In this document: positions 1 through 9,447 of the stretch, in pieces
How positions within the stretch are numbered: position 1 is the first letter of the stretch
How the letters are laid out: each line of letters opens with the position of its first letter
Assembly (NCBI GenBank): GCA_024867545.1
Contig: JANFNE010000040.1
Coordinates: 186,001 to 250,000, forward strand
Direction: 5' to 3'
Length of the DNA: 64,000 nt
Source: Phytopythium helicoides
Lineage: Eukaryota; Oomycota; Peronosporomycetes; Pythiales; Pythiaceae
Program-made: the position numbers and the translations under genes
The notes under the pieces: model-generated
What the model saw: only the letters and a program-made list of their open reading frames with translations
What the model was told of the DNA's origin: nothing
Databases searched by the model: none

Positions 1-2542
1 AAGAGTACACATCCGAAGCAAAGGTCGCCACACTACCACTCAAACATTCGGGAGCCTTCCACTGATACGCACCAAGCGCACCAGCAGAAGCACCACTCGG
101 ATCCTTCGCTCGCACACTCAGACCGAAATCAGTCAACTTCGCCACACCATCACCACCAACCAAAATATTGTTCGCCTTCAGATCAGCATGCACGATCCCG
201 TTGTTGTGCAAGTACTGCAGTCCAAGTGCCGCATTCAACAAACAGTACCACATCAGGTACGGATCGCGACCCTTACTATCGAGATACTTGTCCTGATCAC
301 CACCACTCGCATACTCACACACGAAGAAGAGGTCACCAATGTCACAAGCTCCATACATCTTGACGACGTTGATGTGGTTGAGTTGGAACCATACATCTGC
401 TTCTTGACGGAACTGTGTTTCGGTTGTGGTGTGTTGTTTGACTCTTTTGACGATGACCGGTGTTTGGAACCATTTGCCTTTGTGGACGGATCCGAAAGCA
501 CCTTCACTGAATGCGCCGTGCTCTTCAAAGTCGATTTGTTCACGTGGAATAAACCATCGAGACAAAACACTTGATCCCGTCGAGAGTACCTTTTCCGTGT
601 CAAAGATAGCACTGGTCTCGTGATCAATAAGTGGCGATGAAATTGATCGATACTCATCTTTCCACTCTCTGAGCCAGTCTTGGACTAAGATCGAAGATGA
701 TAACTCATGCAAGATCAGAAATTGATCCAGCTTTGAATGCAACGAATACACTCGTCCGGGATCGAGCTGGCGCACGGCTTGCTGAGAGAAAGCTATACTG
801 GAAGTTGCACTTACTGATGCACTCGCACTAACACTCATAGACCGACTTTGACTGAAGCTGCTTGTCTGCGTCTTTTGTTGGATGTAGCTTGAGAACTGAC
901 GAAGTAAGCTACTCAGGTGGGCAATTGGCTTCAAAAGCGTTGACCAGTCTGACTGCTCATCAAATCTCTGTTGCAGTTGATCAATGATATTGTCATAACG
1001 TCTCACCAAACTGCAGAGTGGTTGGTTCGTTGCAGGTATCACCTGGCGGCATTTCAAGAGAAGTTGTTCGATCGTTTCCCCCATCAGCGTCGCTTTCATA
1101 TCCTTCACTCGAGTGATACCTTCAATTTGACACTCCAGAATCTGAACATATTCGAGCCAGTCGTGTCGACTGTGGATCTCTGCTAACTCACCAAGCGTGT
1201 CGACCACTCGCAAAAATTCACCACTGGCAATCTCTCTCAGTTGCTTCAGCAATCGCCACTCGTGGTCGTCAATACACTCAGGAATCGAAGATTGTTCGTC
1301 CTCCAGATTTCGATATGCTTCAATAATCTCCTGGTCATCTACACCAGCGTTTGGTTCTTCCTTGACCGACTCATTCATGCTATCTAGCACTCTAACGATT
1401 GCAATCACCAATGACTCAATCCAAGTATCGTCAAACAGGCTTTGCTCACGTTGATTGAGCATGGGAACAGATTCCTTGTCATCGTCTATCCCCATACACT
1501 CTCGGAGATGAACACCGAGCATCACAGCACGATCCTCGTACTGAGCACAGTACAAATGATCCACCACCACATCGGGGCAAACATACCCACGCTCAAACAT
1601 GTACTGCAACGCCAAACCCACTTCGTACATACGCTCCCACACTCTCTTCCGGTCTCCTTCCGCAACAATTGCATACTCCGTCATCGGTCGAGTCTTCTCG
1701 TGAACCACAAACATCTCATCACCGACATGACACGCACCAAGGAACTTGGCCACATGCGGATGGTTCAACTCGGACCAACCCGACGCTTCTTTGATGAATC
1801 GTTCTTTGTCGGCGTGTTTTGGAACGAACCGATCGTTCCCCCACGTCGACATGCCGAATGTGGCAGCAAACTCGAACGGTAGTACGAACCATGTTGGGAG
1901 TGTCATGATGACGATGTTGGAGTGAGTAGCGACGATGTGGAACGCCATCTGGATCACATTGAGCTCCAGGAGGGTCAATGCTTCGACTGGGTGTGCGTCA
2001 GACTCCGGGCCGAACTTGTGGACGGTGGCTTTGAGTAACGTCAAGACTTCTTCAGCCTTGTCGTTGGAGTCGATGTGTTCAAGAATGGAAGAGTGTTCTG
2101 CAGAGTTGACTCTCTCCAGTTCGTGTTGATACCATTGAGCACGAGTGCGTCGCTCTTCCTCTAGCACCGCCTCCCACTCACTCCACTCCGCCGGCTCGTT
2201 TAGAGTGCCAATGTTTGTTCGAGTCGCCTCATCGAGCACCGCGTGCAGCCTCCTAATACGCTTCACCATGCTTCCAGTCTGCGCCAGACGACCCCAAATT
2301 GACCCCTCTCTCTCGAAAACTCGTAACTCATCGCGCATGCCCTCCGCACTCAGCAACAAGCCGAAGAGCTCCTGGTCGATCTTCTCCTCGTCCAGCAGTT
2401 CGACTGTCCGCCGGAAGCGCCGGTAGCGGCCTGCCGCGTGGTCTCCGAGCGGATCTTGAAATATGTTTCTGCCTTCGAGCTCTTGTTGCTCCATCTCGAC
2501 CCCACGCCAATCCGTCGCCCACCGATCTCGCGTTCGCTCCAT
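1..2542 (-). CDS. Pseudokinase + TKL kinase gene, 5' part (runs off left edge)
   Basis: The minus-strand frame from the ATG at 2542 is open for 847 codons to the window edge; I read it codon by codon for most of its length and found no stop. A second in-frame ATG at 2494 is an alternative start. The product is a paralogue of the genes at 36.2-40.8 kb and 44.5-49.2 kb. It has an N-terminal acidic helical segment, a degenerate kinase-like domain (HPHVAKFLGACHVG is visible, but HRD and DFG are absent), a divergent helical linker, then a typical tyrosine-kinase-like domain. That domain has a glycine loop (EGAFGSV), the VIVK lysine, a catalytic loop reading HADLKANN (non-RD, catalytic Asp kept), DFG and APE. 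The window ends in the activation-segment/F-helix region, so any ARM repeats would lie to the left. Probable role: serine/threonine signalling kinase; substrate unknown. Confidence 0.85.
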   Translation of the reverse strand, partial: MERTRDRWATDWRGVEMEQQELEGRNIFQDPLGDHAAGRYRRFRRTVELLDEEKIDQELFGLLLSAEGMRDELRVFEREGSIWGRLAQTGSMVKRIRRLHAVLDEATRTNIGTLNEPAEWSEWEAVLEEERRTRAQWYQHELERVNSAEHSSILEHIDSNDKAEEVLTLLKATVHKFGPESDAHPVEALTLLELNVIQMAFHIVATHSNIVIMTLPTWFVLPFEFAATFGMSTWGNDRFVPKHADKERFIKEASGWSELNHPHVAKFLGACHVGDEMFVVHEKTRPMTEYAIVAEGDRKRVWERMYEVGLALQYMFERGYVCPDVVVDHLYCAQYEDRAVMLGVHLRECMGIDDDKESVPMLNQREQSLFDDTWIESLVIAIVRVLDSMNESVKEEPNAGVDDQEIIEAYRNLEDEQSSIPECIDDHEWRLLKQLREIASGEFLRVVDTLGELAEIHSRHDWLEYVQILECQIEGITRVKDMKATLMGETIEQLLLKCRQVIPATNQPLCSLVRRYDNIIDQLQQRFDEQSDWSTLLKPIAHLSSLLRQFSSYIQQKTQTSSFSQSRSMSVSASASVSATSSIAFSQQAVRQLDPGRVYSLHSKLDQFLILHELSSSILVQDWLREWKDEYRSISSPLIDHETSAIFDTEKVLSTGSSVLSRWFIPREQIDFEEHGAFSEGAFGSVHKGKWFQTPVIVKRVKQHTTTETQFRQEADVWFQLNHINVVKMYGACDIGDLFFVCEYASGGDQDKYLDSKGRDPYLMWYCLLNAALGLQYLHNNGIVHADLKANNILVGGDGVAKLTDFGLSVRAKDPSGASAGALGAYQWKAPECLSGSVATFASDVYS

Positions 2543-2794
2543 CAGGGTACTACAGCTTCACTTGAGGAGACCGAACCCATTTGTCAATCAACTAGATATC
2601 GACCTTCTAATAGGATGCACCACGGTATCAAAAGTTGTGTATATGATCCACTAATAAGTTGTGTCAGTGCGCCTTGAACTCAAGCTCGGATCCATCAACT
2701 GAAGCAAAGCGAGGTTCTGTTCCCTTTGAAACGAGGGACGAATGCCAATAAGCCTTATTTGTGGACGCATCAGCTAGCGTTTTCGAGTCCAAAG

Positions 2795-3109
2795 TGTAAC
2801 GGGGTTACACGGGTACGTACCCATGGGTACGGCCTATGGCTACACTGGGTTGTGTACCCATTGCCCTCCGGCTAAGTACGAGCCGGAGGTTGAGTGGCTC
2901 TCATGAGCCGTGCATACTTTAGTCAAGTAGTTTTGCATTGTGTGTTGTAGGAACCACCCATTTCATGAACACTCTAATGCATACATTAATACAGTCTCCA
3001 ATTTGCCCTGAAAGGCATACGTGTATTTGGTTAGTTTTAACCTATACTAAAGGCAAGTAAATTGCCTTGCACGCTTCCTCGTGCGCGAAGTGCTGTGTGC
3101 CCCGTCACA
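2795..3109 (+). repeat. 5' LTR of Gypsy copy A
   Basis: A 315-bp LTR flanked on the left by CAAAG. Its first ~110 bp is a chain of palindromes: TGTAACGGGGTTACA at the tip, GGGTACGTACCC, GTACCCATGGGTAC, CCGGCT..AGCCGG and GGCTC..GAGCC. It differs from the 3' LTR at 2910. Confidence 0.95.
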
Positions 3110-3111
3110 CC

Positions 3112-3129
3112 TGGTAGCACTTTGTAGTC
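3112..3129 (+). other. Primer-binding site, probably initiator tRNA-Met
   Basis: Two bases after the LTR the sequence reads TGGTAGCAC. This begins with the complement of a tRNA CCA end and resembles the complement of initiator tRNA-Met 3' ends, which finish ..GCTACCA. The tRNA assignment is inferred; the position is standard for minus-strand priming. Confidence 0.6.
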
Positions 3130-3189
3130 CGTCCACGACCGCCGCGAGTCGTCAAGGACTTGAACCTCTGTGGTTCCGATCGACTCACG

Positions 3190-6100
3190 ATGGAGTTCGA
3201 TCCCGCGCAGTTCCCTCACTTAAGTGAGACTCAGTGGGGAACGCTGCGTAAGATGCACAGCATCTTGGGCGCCGATGGCGTGCGCCAACTGCTGTCGCAG
3301 GATGTGGCTGAGCAGACCAGCCGCATCCAGGCGTTCGTCGAGTACGAGAACGCCCTCGTCGAGCACATCAAACGTGCGATGCCGACGATGGTGGCGACAC
3401 CATCGTCCACGCTGCGAGCGAAGCCGCTGCAGCTGAAGGTGAAGGCCTTCAATGGAGAGGACGGAGAGAATCTCCTCCTCTGGTTCCGCGAAGCGGAAAT
3501 GGCCATGTCGGCCGCTCTCATTCGAGAGGAAAGCCTGAAGGTGGCTTTCGCGATCTCCCACCTAGGAGGTCGCGCCAAGAGTTGGGCGCTGACGCGCGAC
3601 AGCACCGTCGAAGGTGCATTCCCAACATGGGAATATCTCCGCAGGGAGATGCAAGTGGCGTTCTTGCCACCGAACGCGGCGTACCAGGTACGCTCGCAGT
3701 TCTTGGCGTCACGCCAAGGCAAGCGTGAGCTTGCGACGTACGTGCAGGAGCTGCGTACGTTGATCGCTGGTATGATCAGCGATCCGCTCCCCGAGATCGT
3801 GAAGGTCACGATCTTCATGGAGGGCCTCCGTGTTGGCCCTGCACGGACGCAGTTGTTCCGTGCACAGCCGTCCTCTTTCGAGGAGGCTGTCCACGTCGCG
3901 ATGCAGGAGGATTACTGTCATCGCCAAGCGCAGTCCCGAGGAACGGGAGCTACGCAGATGACGGAGTCATCGGCCGAGCCCATGGAGCTCGGCAGTGCGG
4001 AAGGACACGCCAATGTGACGTGCTTCCGATGTGGCAAAGGATGGCCACATGCAGCGCAACTGCCCGCAGCGCCTGCGCTACATGCGCGGTACTGCTGGAC
4101 GAGAGAACACTCGTCCTGCGCGCGGTCGTTTCAACGGACCGCCGCGCACGCCCACCGGTCGCTTTGCGGCTACCCGTGGGCGGGGAAACTCCAAGTCCCA
4201 GTAGGCGCGGGGCGCCCTACTGGGGGAACACTAAGTTCCAGTCGTGATCGGGGTGGCGATCACGACAGGGGCTTAGCCCCCGAGAGAGCCGAGCTCTCTC
4301 GTGTTGGAGTGGACGCCAACAGCGTGCCCCTGTTGGTCGTCCAGGTAGACGTGAAGGGCTACGCGGAGTCGATGAGAGTTCTCATCGACTCGGGCGCGTC
4401 GAGCAATTACGCTCGACGCGCCACGTTGGCGAAGGAGCCAAAGGCCTTCGCCGCGGTGAGAAGCGAGGAGGCTTCCACCGAGGCCGTCGCCGTGAGGCTG
4501 GCGACGGGGAAGATCGTGGGAACCCCACTGATCTTAGCGGACCTGCGTGTCCGCTTAGAAGACTTCGACAGTGTCGAGCGCTTCATGGTGCTCGATCTGG
4601 ATGAGAGATACGATCTCATCCTCGGCATGCCATGGCTCGAAAAGCATGAGCCATGGATCGATTGGAAAACCAAATCGATCGGAGCGAGTAAGCCCGCTTA
4701 CTCGGACAGAGCAGTGGCGACTGGCGTCACCACTCCTGGCCGATGGCCGCGTCAACAACGACTTGAGCGTCGTGTTGACAAAGAGGAATTCCTCATTGGG
4801 GTGTCCGAAGTTGTGGACAGGCCCCCGACAGCTGCAACTGTCGAGCATCGCAACGATGCTGCTCCCGTGGCCGTGCACGGTGGAGCGCGATCGGCGTTAA
4901 GGACAAAGCCGATCCCAAAGAAGTCACATGTGACTTGGGCACCGCTGCCAACGGATGCCCGGAGTGATGAGGACACTCCAGCGGCTGTCAAGGGTGACAG
5001 GCCGCGGAGCCAATGTGTGGCTCGAAGCGCAAGAAAGCGCGCGGATGCTCCTGCCAACAGGCGGTGTGAGCCAGCGAGTGTCGCCGACGACAGCTCGCGG
5101 AGCCAACGGGTGGCTCGAGGTGCAAGTGAATGCACCGATGCTCCTGCCGAACGGCAGTGTGAGCCTGAGGTGTCCATGAATGGACACGCGCCGACCTACG
5201 GGTCGAGTGCTGACGGACCGCAGAGTCCCGCAGAGGTGGTGAAACCTCTTGCTGCACGGATGCAGCGTGCCGACGATGATGCGTCGAGCGTGGTGTCGAC
5301 GAACACCCCAGCACTAACCGCAGTGCAAGACGGTCGCTTCCAAGCGACGCGTCCAGTCCATCAATGGATGGAGTACAAACTCCTTGACGGAGTTTCGGGC
5401 AGAGAGATTGCCCCAGCGGTGCCACTGCACCCGCTCCCAGAGCTGAATGCTCTGGTGGAGCTGGACGAGATGTCCTTCCAGGACTTCACAGACGCCTTGC
5501 AGGGCGGTGAAGTCGCTGAAGTGGTCGTGCTAAGACCAACAGTGGCGACAGCCGAGCTCAACAGCTCGTCTGTCATGGACGAAGACGTCCTAGCGGAGGT
5601 CCGCGGCAAGGTGAATGGCCGCCGCGGCTCCGAGATCCTGAAGGATCCGAAGGATCCCTTCTACGCGGCACTCAAGGAGTACGAAGACGTGGTGTCGCAA
5701 GACCCGCCGTCTGAACTGCCACCAGATCGTGGAGTTCTGCATGAGATTGACCTCATGCCGGGCACAAAGTATTGTGTCACGAGGCAGTGGCCGCTGCCGA
5801 AAGAACAGTGCGATGTAATCGACGCGTTCTTTAAGGCCAAGCATGAAGCTGGCCTAGTGAGGGAGTCCAAATCCCCTCACTCGTCGCCAACGTTTTGCGT
5901 TCGCAAACCGAACGGCAAATGGCGCATCGTGCATGCGTTCAACAAGTTGAACGCTGCTACGATCCCGGCCCAGACGCCCATACCTCGCAAGGAGGTCATG
6001 TTGAACAACATGGCGGGCAGCACTATCCGTAGTGCGATAGACCTGACTGACGGGTACTATCAGGTCCTCATGGACCCGGCGTCAGTACCACTGACTGCCG

Positions 6101-9100
6101 TCAGCACGCCAAGTGGCATGCTGTGGGAGTGGCTTGTGATGCCACAGGGGCTTTCGAATGCCCCAGCGACGTTTAACCGTCTGGTCGTGAACTTGTTCCG
6201 ACCTATGCGTGAGTACGTGCAAACGTACTTCGACGACATCTTCGTCCATAGTCGCGCCAAGGATGGCAAGACGGATGTCGAGATGCACGTCGAGCACTTG
6301 CGAACAGTGTTCGAGTGCATGAGAGCTAACAAGCTCTTCGCCAACATTGACAAGTGTGTCATTGGCGCGGAAGAGATCCCATTCCTGGGGAGCTTCCTAG
6401 GCAAGCACGGAGTGCGTGCGGACCCCGCGAAGGTCAAAGCCATTGTCGAATGGCCGGTTCCACAGAACCAGAAGGACTTGCGCAAGTGGTTGGGCTTGTC
6501 CAACTACTTGCACAAGCACAGCGAGAACTATGCCGAGATGGCACGTCCGCTGTCACTGCTCCTCAAGAAGGATGCAGAGTGGCGCTGGTCATCGACCGAG
6601 CAGGATGCATTCGAACGCATCAAGGAGAGTCTTCTCCGAGCACCAATCCTGGCGCTCCCGAACGACGAGAAGCCGTTCAGCGTCGTGTGCGACGCTTCCG
6701 ATTTTGCAATCGGTTGTGCATTGCTGCAGACCGATGAGGGCGGTCACGAACGCGTGATAGCGTTCGAGTCTCGGCAGCTCAAGGCCGCCGAGAAGAACTA
6801 TCCAGTTCATGACAAGGAGCTACTTGCGATGAAGTACGCTCTTGTCAAGTTCCGAGTGCACTTGCTCGGCGAACGTGAGTTCGTGGTCTACACAGACCAT
6901 GCGTCGCTGCGGACAGCGACGCAGTCGCCACACCTCTCGCAGAGGATGGCGCGCTGGCTGTCATTCTTCGCGGAATACAATTTCCGCGTCGAGTACAAGC
7001 CAGGCAAGCAGAATGTGCTTGCAGACGCTCTGTCGCGTCGACCAGACTATGAGCTGTCACACATCGCGACGCTCACGATCGATCTGATCGATCGGATTCG
7101 TGCGGCGTACGCCGACGACGATCAGTGCACAGCACTGATCGAGCACCTGCGCACAGCAGGCAAGGACAGCTTGTCGGCGCGACTACGCGCCCGAGTCCAC
7201 CGGTACACGTACGCGGATGGACTGCTGTATTACAGCGTGGATCCATCGGATCCCCCTCGGATTGTGATACCCTTGGCAGAGGATCTGCGGTATCAAATCC
7301 TTTACGAAGCGCATGACGCGCTCGTAAGTGGTCATCTCGGTCGTGAGAAAACCTACGCTGCGGTAAGCAGCAGGTACTGGTGGCCCCACATGTACAAGTG
7401 GGTGGCCACGTACATCAAGACATGTGAAACATGTCAGCGCGTGAAGGCGGCTCCATCAGCCGCCGCGCCACTGGCCAGTCTGCCAGTCCCAGCGGATTGC
7501 TGGAGGTCCGTTAGTTTGGACTTTGTCTTCGGTTTACCGAAGGACGGCCACGGCAACACAGGCGTGTTGGTGTTCGTGGACCGTCTGAGCAAGATGGTGC
7601 ATCTGGCACCATGCTCAGAGAACATCGACGGCCCCGGGGCGGCCGCTTTGTTCATCAAGCACGTGTTTTGTGCTCATGGACTGCCTGAGTCCATCGTCTC
7701 GGACCGAGACCCGAGGTTCAATGCCTCGTTCTGGCGAGAGCTGTTCCAGCTGCTCGGCAGTCGACTGATGATGTCGACTGCAGACCACCCTGAGACGGAT
7801 GGTCAGACCGAACGCGCGAACCGCGTTCTGGAGGATATCCTCCGCAGCACATGTGCTGCTGCTCCAAAGTCATGGAGCGCGAAGCTCCCGCTAGTGGAGT
7901 TCGCTATGAACAACGCCGTGCATGCCTCGACGGGCTGCACGCCGTTCTTCGTGAACCACTTGTGGCACCCGCGAGTGCCGCTGAGCCTTTCACCGGTGGG
8001 ACCCGGGGGCTCTGGTTCGAGTGGGGGAGAGGCTCGGCTTCTCCGCCCACATGCTGAGGCAGAGGCGGAGTACGCCTCCCGTTTGGCGGCTGTCAAGCCA
8101 GCCGCGTTGCGAAAGCAACTAGACGAGTTCGTCGAGAACCGTCTCGGCGTCATTGGACGCGTGAGAGATGCCATGGCGGCATCGCAAGACCGACAAAAAG
8201 AACAAAGCGATAAGTCTGGTCGAAAGAATACACATGTATTCAAAGTCGGTGACTTGGTTATGCTAAATGCAAAGAACCTACCGATGAACGCGGTCACCGC
8301 GGTCACGAAGACGAAGCTGAGGCCTCGCTTCATCGGACCATTCACGGTCCAAGCCGTACACGGCAACGCGTACAGGCTCAACATCCCATCGAGGATGAAG
8401 ACCCATCCGGTCTTCTACGTGGGGCTGCTCAAGCCGTACCACGATCCTCAACTGGCTGAGATGCCGGAGGATTGGAGGCAGCCGCAGGCGGCGCCTCCTG
8501 CTTCGTCTCCTGCGAAGCATCAACAGGGGTTGCCCTCGCAGCAACCGCCTGTGCAGGTGCAGGTACCTGCGAGCCATAGGGCTCATAGCGATAGCGAGAT
8601 CGCTCTGCACCAGAATCCCGAGAAGGACTTCGATGACGGTCGATCCGACGACCGAGATCATCGTACGCATAGCCGTACCCGTCGTACCACGGACCATGCT
8701 GATGGTACTGGCGATACTCGCCAGACGCATCGACGTGGCTACGGTACGGCCCGTAGCGATCCTCATGGTGAGGGATCCACTCGTCACGAGGACGAGCCTC
8801 TCGGTACCCAGCGTGGTACCGCGACGCCGAGGCAGCCGGCGCCGTCGAGTAATACGACAGCGGCGCGGCTGCAGCAGCCTGATACGGCTGTGAGACAGCA
8901 ACGGCTGTCGACTGCGCAGCGCGCAGCAGGTCAACTTGACCACGGAGGTAGGGGCACTGCTGCTTCAACTCCTCCTGCTCCTTTCGGAGCGCTCGGAGCT
9001 CCTCACGGCGCTCGCGAGCAAGATCGGAAGCACGACGATACTTCTGATCTAGGATATCATAATCCTTCGTCAGATCGAAATACCGATCAACGAGATCCTG

Positions 9101-9447
9101 CGGTGGATCATCGCGGCTCCGAGCAGGAGCAGGTGAACGGGAACCCCGTGTCACCGGCGCAGACGGCGAGCGACGCTCGACCCTCGCGCGCGGCGGACTC
9201 GCGTCCGCCCCCGCCACTTCTTGACCACCTTGGTCGAACCCACTATGTAGTGGAGGCGCTCCTTCGGAGCCGGATCCGTCGTGGTCAACGACAGATCCTC
9301 GTGAAGTGGCGTGGCTACCCACACTCACAGAACTCCTGGGAGTTCGAGGCACCTCTGCGAGAGGACTGCCCGGACCTCGTGCGCGCTTTTGACCGCGCCG
9401 AGGCTGAGCGTCACCGCGCGGAGCGGACGCACGCTCATTCCGCCTAG
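3190..9447 (+). CDS. Gag-Pol polyprotein, Gypsy copy A
   Basis: One open frame of 2085 codons from the first ATG; there is no gag/pol frameshift. Order: gag capsid-like region (~1-270), zinc knuckle site (~278), aspartic protease (DSGAS, Asp ~400), reverse transcriptase (YFDD, Asp ~1015), RNase H (CDAS, Asp ~1168), integrase with an HHCC finger and D-D-35-E triad (Asp ~1444, Asp ~1505, Glu ~1541), a ~250-residue disordered linker, and a C-terminal chromodomain (~2018-2067). Oddity: the zinc knuckle is scrambled. One extra base near 4038 and two more near 4104 change about 25 residues, so CX2C remains but the His and last Cys are lost; copy B keeps an intact CCHC. The last 1019 bp are also coding-open on the opposite strand. 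Confidence 0.95.
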   Translation: MEFDPAQFPHLSETQWGTLRKMHSILGADGVRQLLSQDVAEQTSRIQAFVEYENALVEHIKRAMPTMVATPSSTLRAKPLQLKVKAFNGEDGENLLLWFREAEMAMSAALIREESLKVAFAISHLGGRAKSWALTRDSTVEGAFPTWEYLRREMQVAFLPPNAAYQVRSQFLASRQGKRELATYVQELRTLIAGMISDPLPEIVKVTIFMEGLRVGPARTQLFRAQPSSFEEAVHVAMQEDYCHRQAQSRGTGATQMTESSAEPMELGSAEGHANVTCFRCGKGWPHAAQLPAAPALHARYCWTREHSSCARSFQRTAAHAHRSLCGYPWAGKLQVPVGAGRPTGGTLSSSRDRGGDHDRGLAPERAELSRVGVDANSVPLLVVQVDVKGYAESMRVLIDSGASSNYARRATLAKEPKAFAAVRSEEASTEAVAVRLATGKIVGTPLILADLRVRLEDFDSVERFMVLDLDERYDLILGMPWLEKHEPWIDWKTKSIGASKPAYSDRAVATGVTTPGRWPRQQRLERRVDKEEFLIGVSEVVDRPPTAATVEHRNDAAPVAVHGGARSALRTKPIPKKSHVTWAPLPTDARSDEDTPAAVKGDRPRSQCVARSARKRADAPANRRCEPASVADDSSRSQRVARGASECTDAPAERQCEPEVSMNGHAPTYGSSADGPQSPAEVVKPLAARMQRADDDASSVVSTNTPALTAVQDGRFQATRPVHQWMEYKLLDGVSGREIAPAVPLHPLPELNALVELDEMSFQDFTDALQGGEVAEVVVLRPTVATAELNSSSVMDEDVLAEVRGKVNGRRGSEILKDPKDPFYAALKEYEDVVSQDPPSELPPDRGVLHEIDLMPGTKYCVTRQWPLPKEQCDVIDAFFKAKHEAGLVRESKSPHSSPTFCVRKPNGKWRIVHAFNKLNAATIPAQTPIPRKEVMLNNMAGSTIRSAIDLTDGYYQVLMDPASVPLTAVSTPSGMLWEWLVMPQGLSNAPATFNRLVVNLFRPMREYVQTYFDDIFVHSRAKDGKTDVEMHVEHLRTVFECMRANKLFANIDKCVIGAEEIPFLGSFLGKHGVRADPAKVKAIVEWPVPQNQKDLRKWLGLSNYLHKHSENYAEMARPLSLLLKKDAEWRWSSTEQDAFERIKESLLRAPILALPNDEKPFSVVCDASDFAIGCALLQTDEGGHERVIAFESRQLKAAEKNYPVHDKELLAMKYALVKFRVHLLGEREFVVYTDHASLRTATQSPHLSQRMARWLSFFAEYNFRVEYKPGKQNVLADALSRRPDYELSHIATLTIDLIDRIRAAYADDDQCTALIEHLRTAGKDSLSARLRARVHRYTYADGLLYYSVDPSDPPRIVIPLAEDLRYQILYEAHDALVSGHLGREKTYAAVSSRYWWPHMYKWVATYIKTCETCQRVKAAPSAAAPLASLPVPADCWRSVSLDFVFGLPKDGHGNTGVLVFVDRLSKMVHLAPCSENIDGPGAAALFIKHVFCAHGLPESIVSDRDPRFNASFWRELFQLLGSRLMMSTADHPETDGQTERANRVLEDILRSTCAAAPKSWSAKLPLVEFAMNNAVHASTGCTPFFVNHLWHPRVPLSLSPVGPGGSGSSGGEARLLRPHAEAEAEYASRLAAVKPAALRKQLDEFVENRLGVIGRVRDAMAASQDRQKEQSDKSGRKNTHVFKVGDLVMLNAKNLPMNAVTAVTKTKLRPRFIGPFTVQAVHGNAYRLNIPSRMKTHPVFYVGLLKPYHDPQLAEMPEDWRQPQAAPPASSPAKHQQGLPSQQPPVQVQVPASHRAHSDSEIALHQNPEKDFDDGRSDDRDHRTHSRTRRTTDHADGTGDTRQTHRRGYGTARSDPHGEGSTRHEDEPLGTQRGTATPRQPAPSSNTTAARLQQPDTAVRQQRLSTAQRAAGQLDHGGRGTAASTPPAPFGALGAPHGAREQDRKHDDTSDLGYHNPSSDRNTDQRDPAVDHRGSEQEQVNGNPVSPAQTASDARPSRAADSRPPPPLLDHLGRTHYVVEALLRSRIRRGQRQILVKWRGYPHSQNSWEFEAPLREDCPDLVRAFDRAEAERHRAERTHAHSA

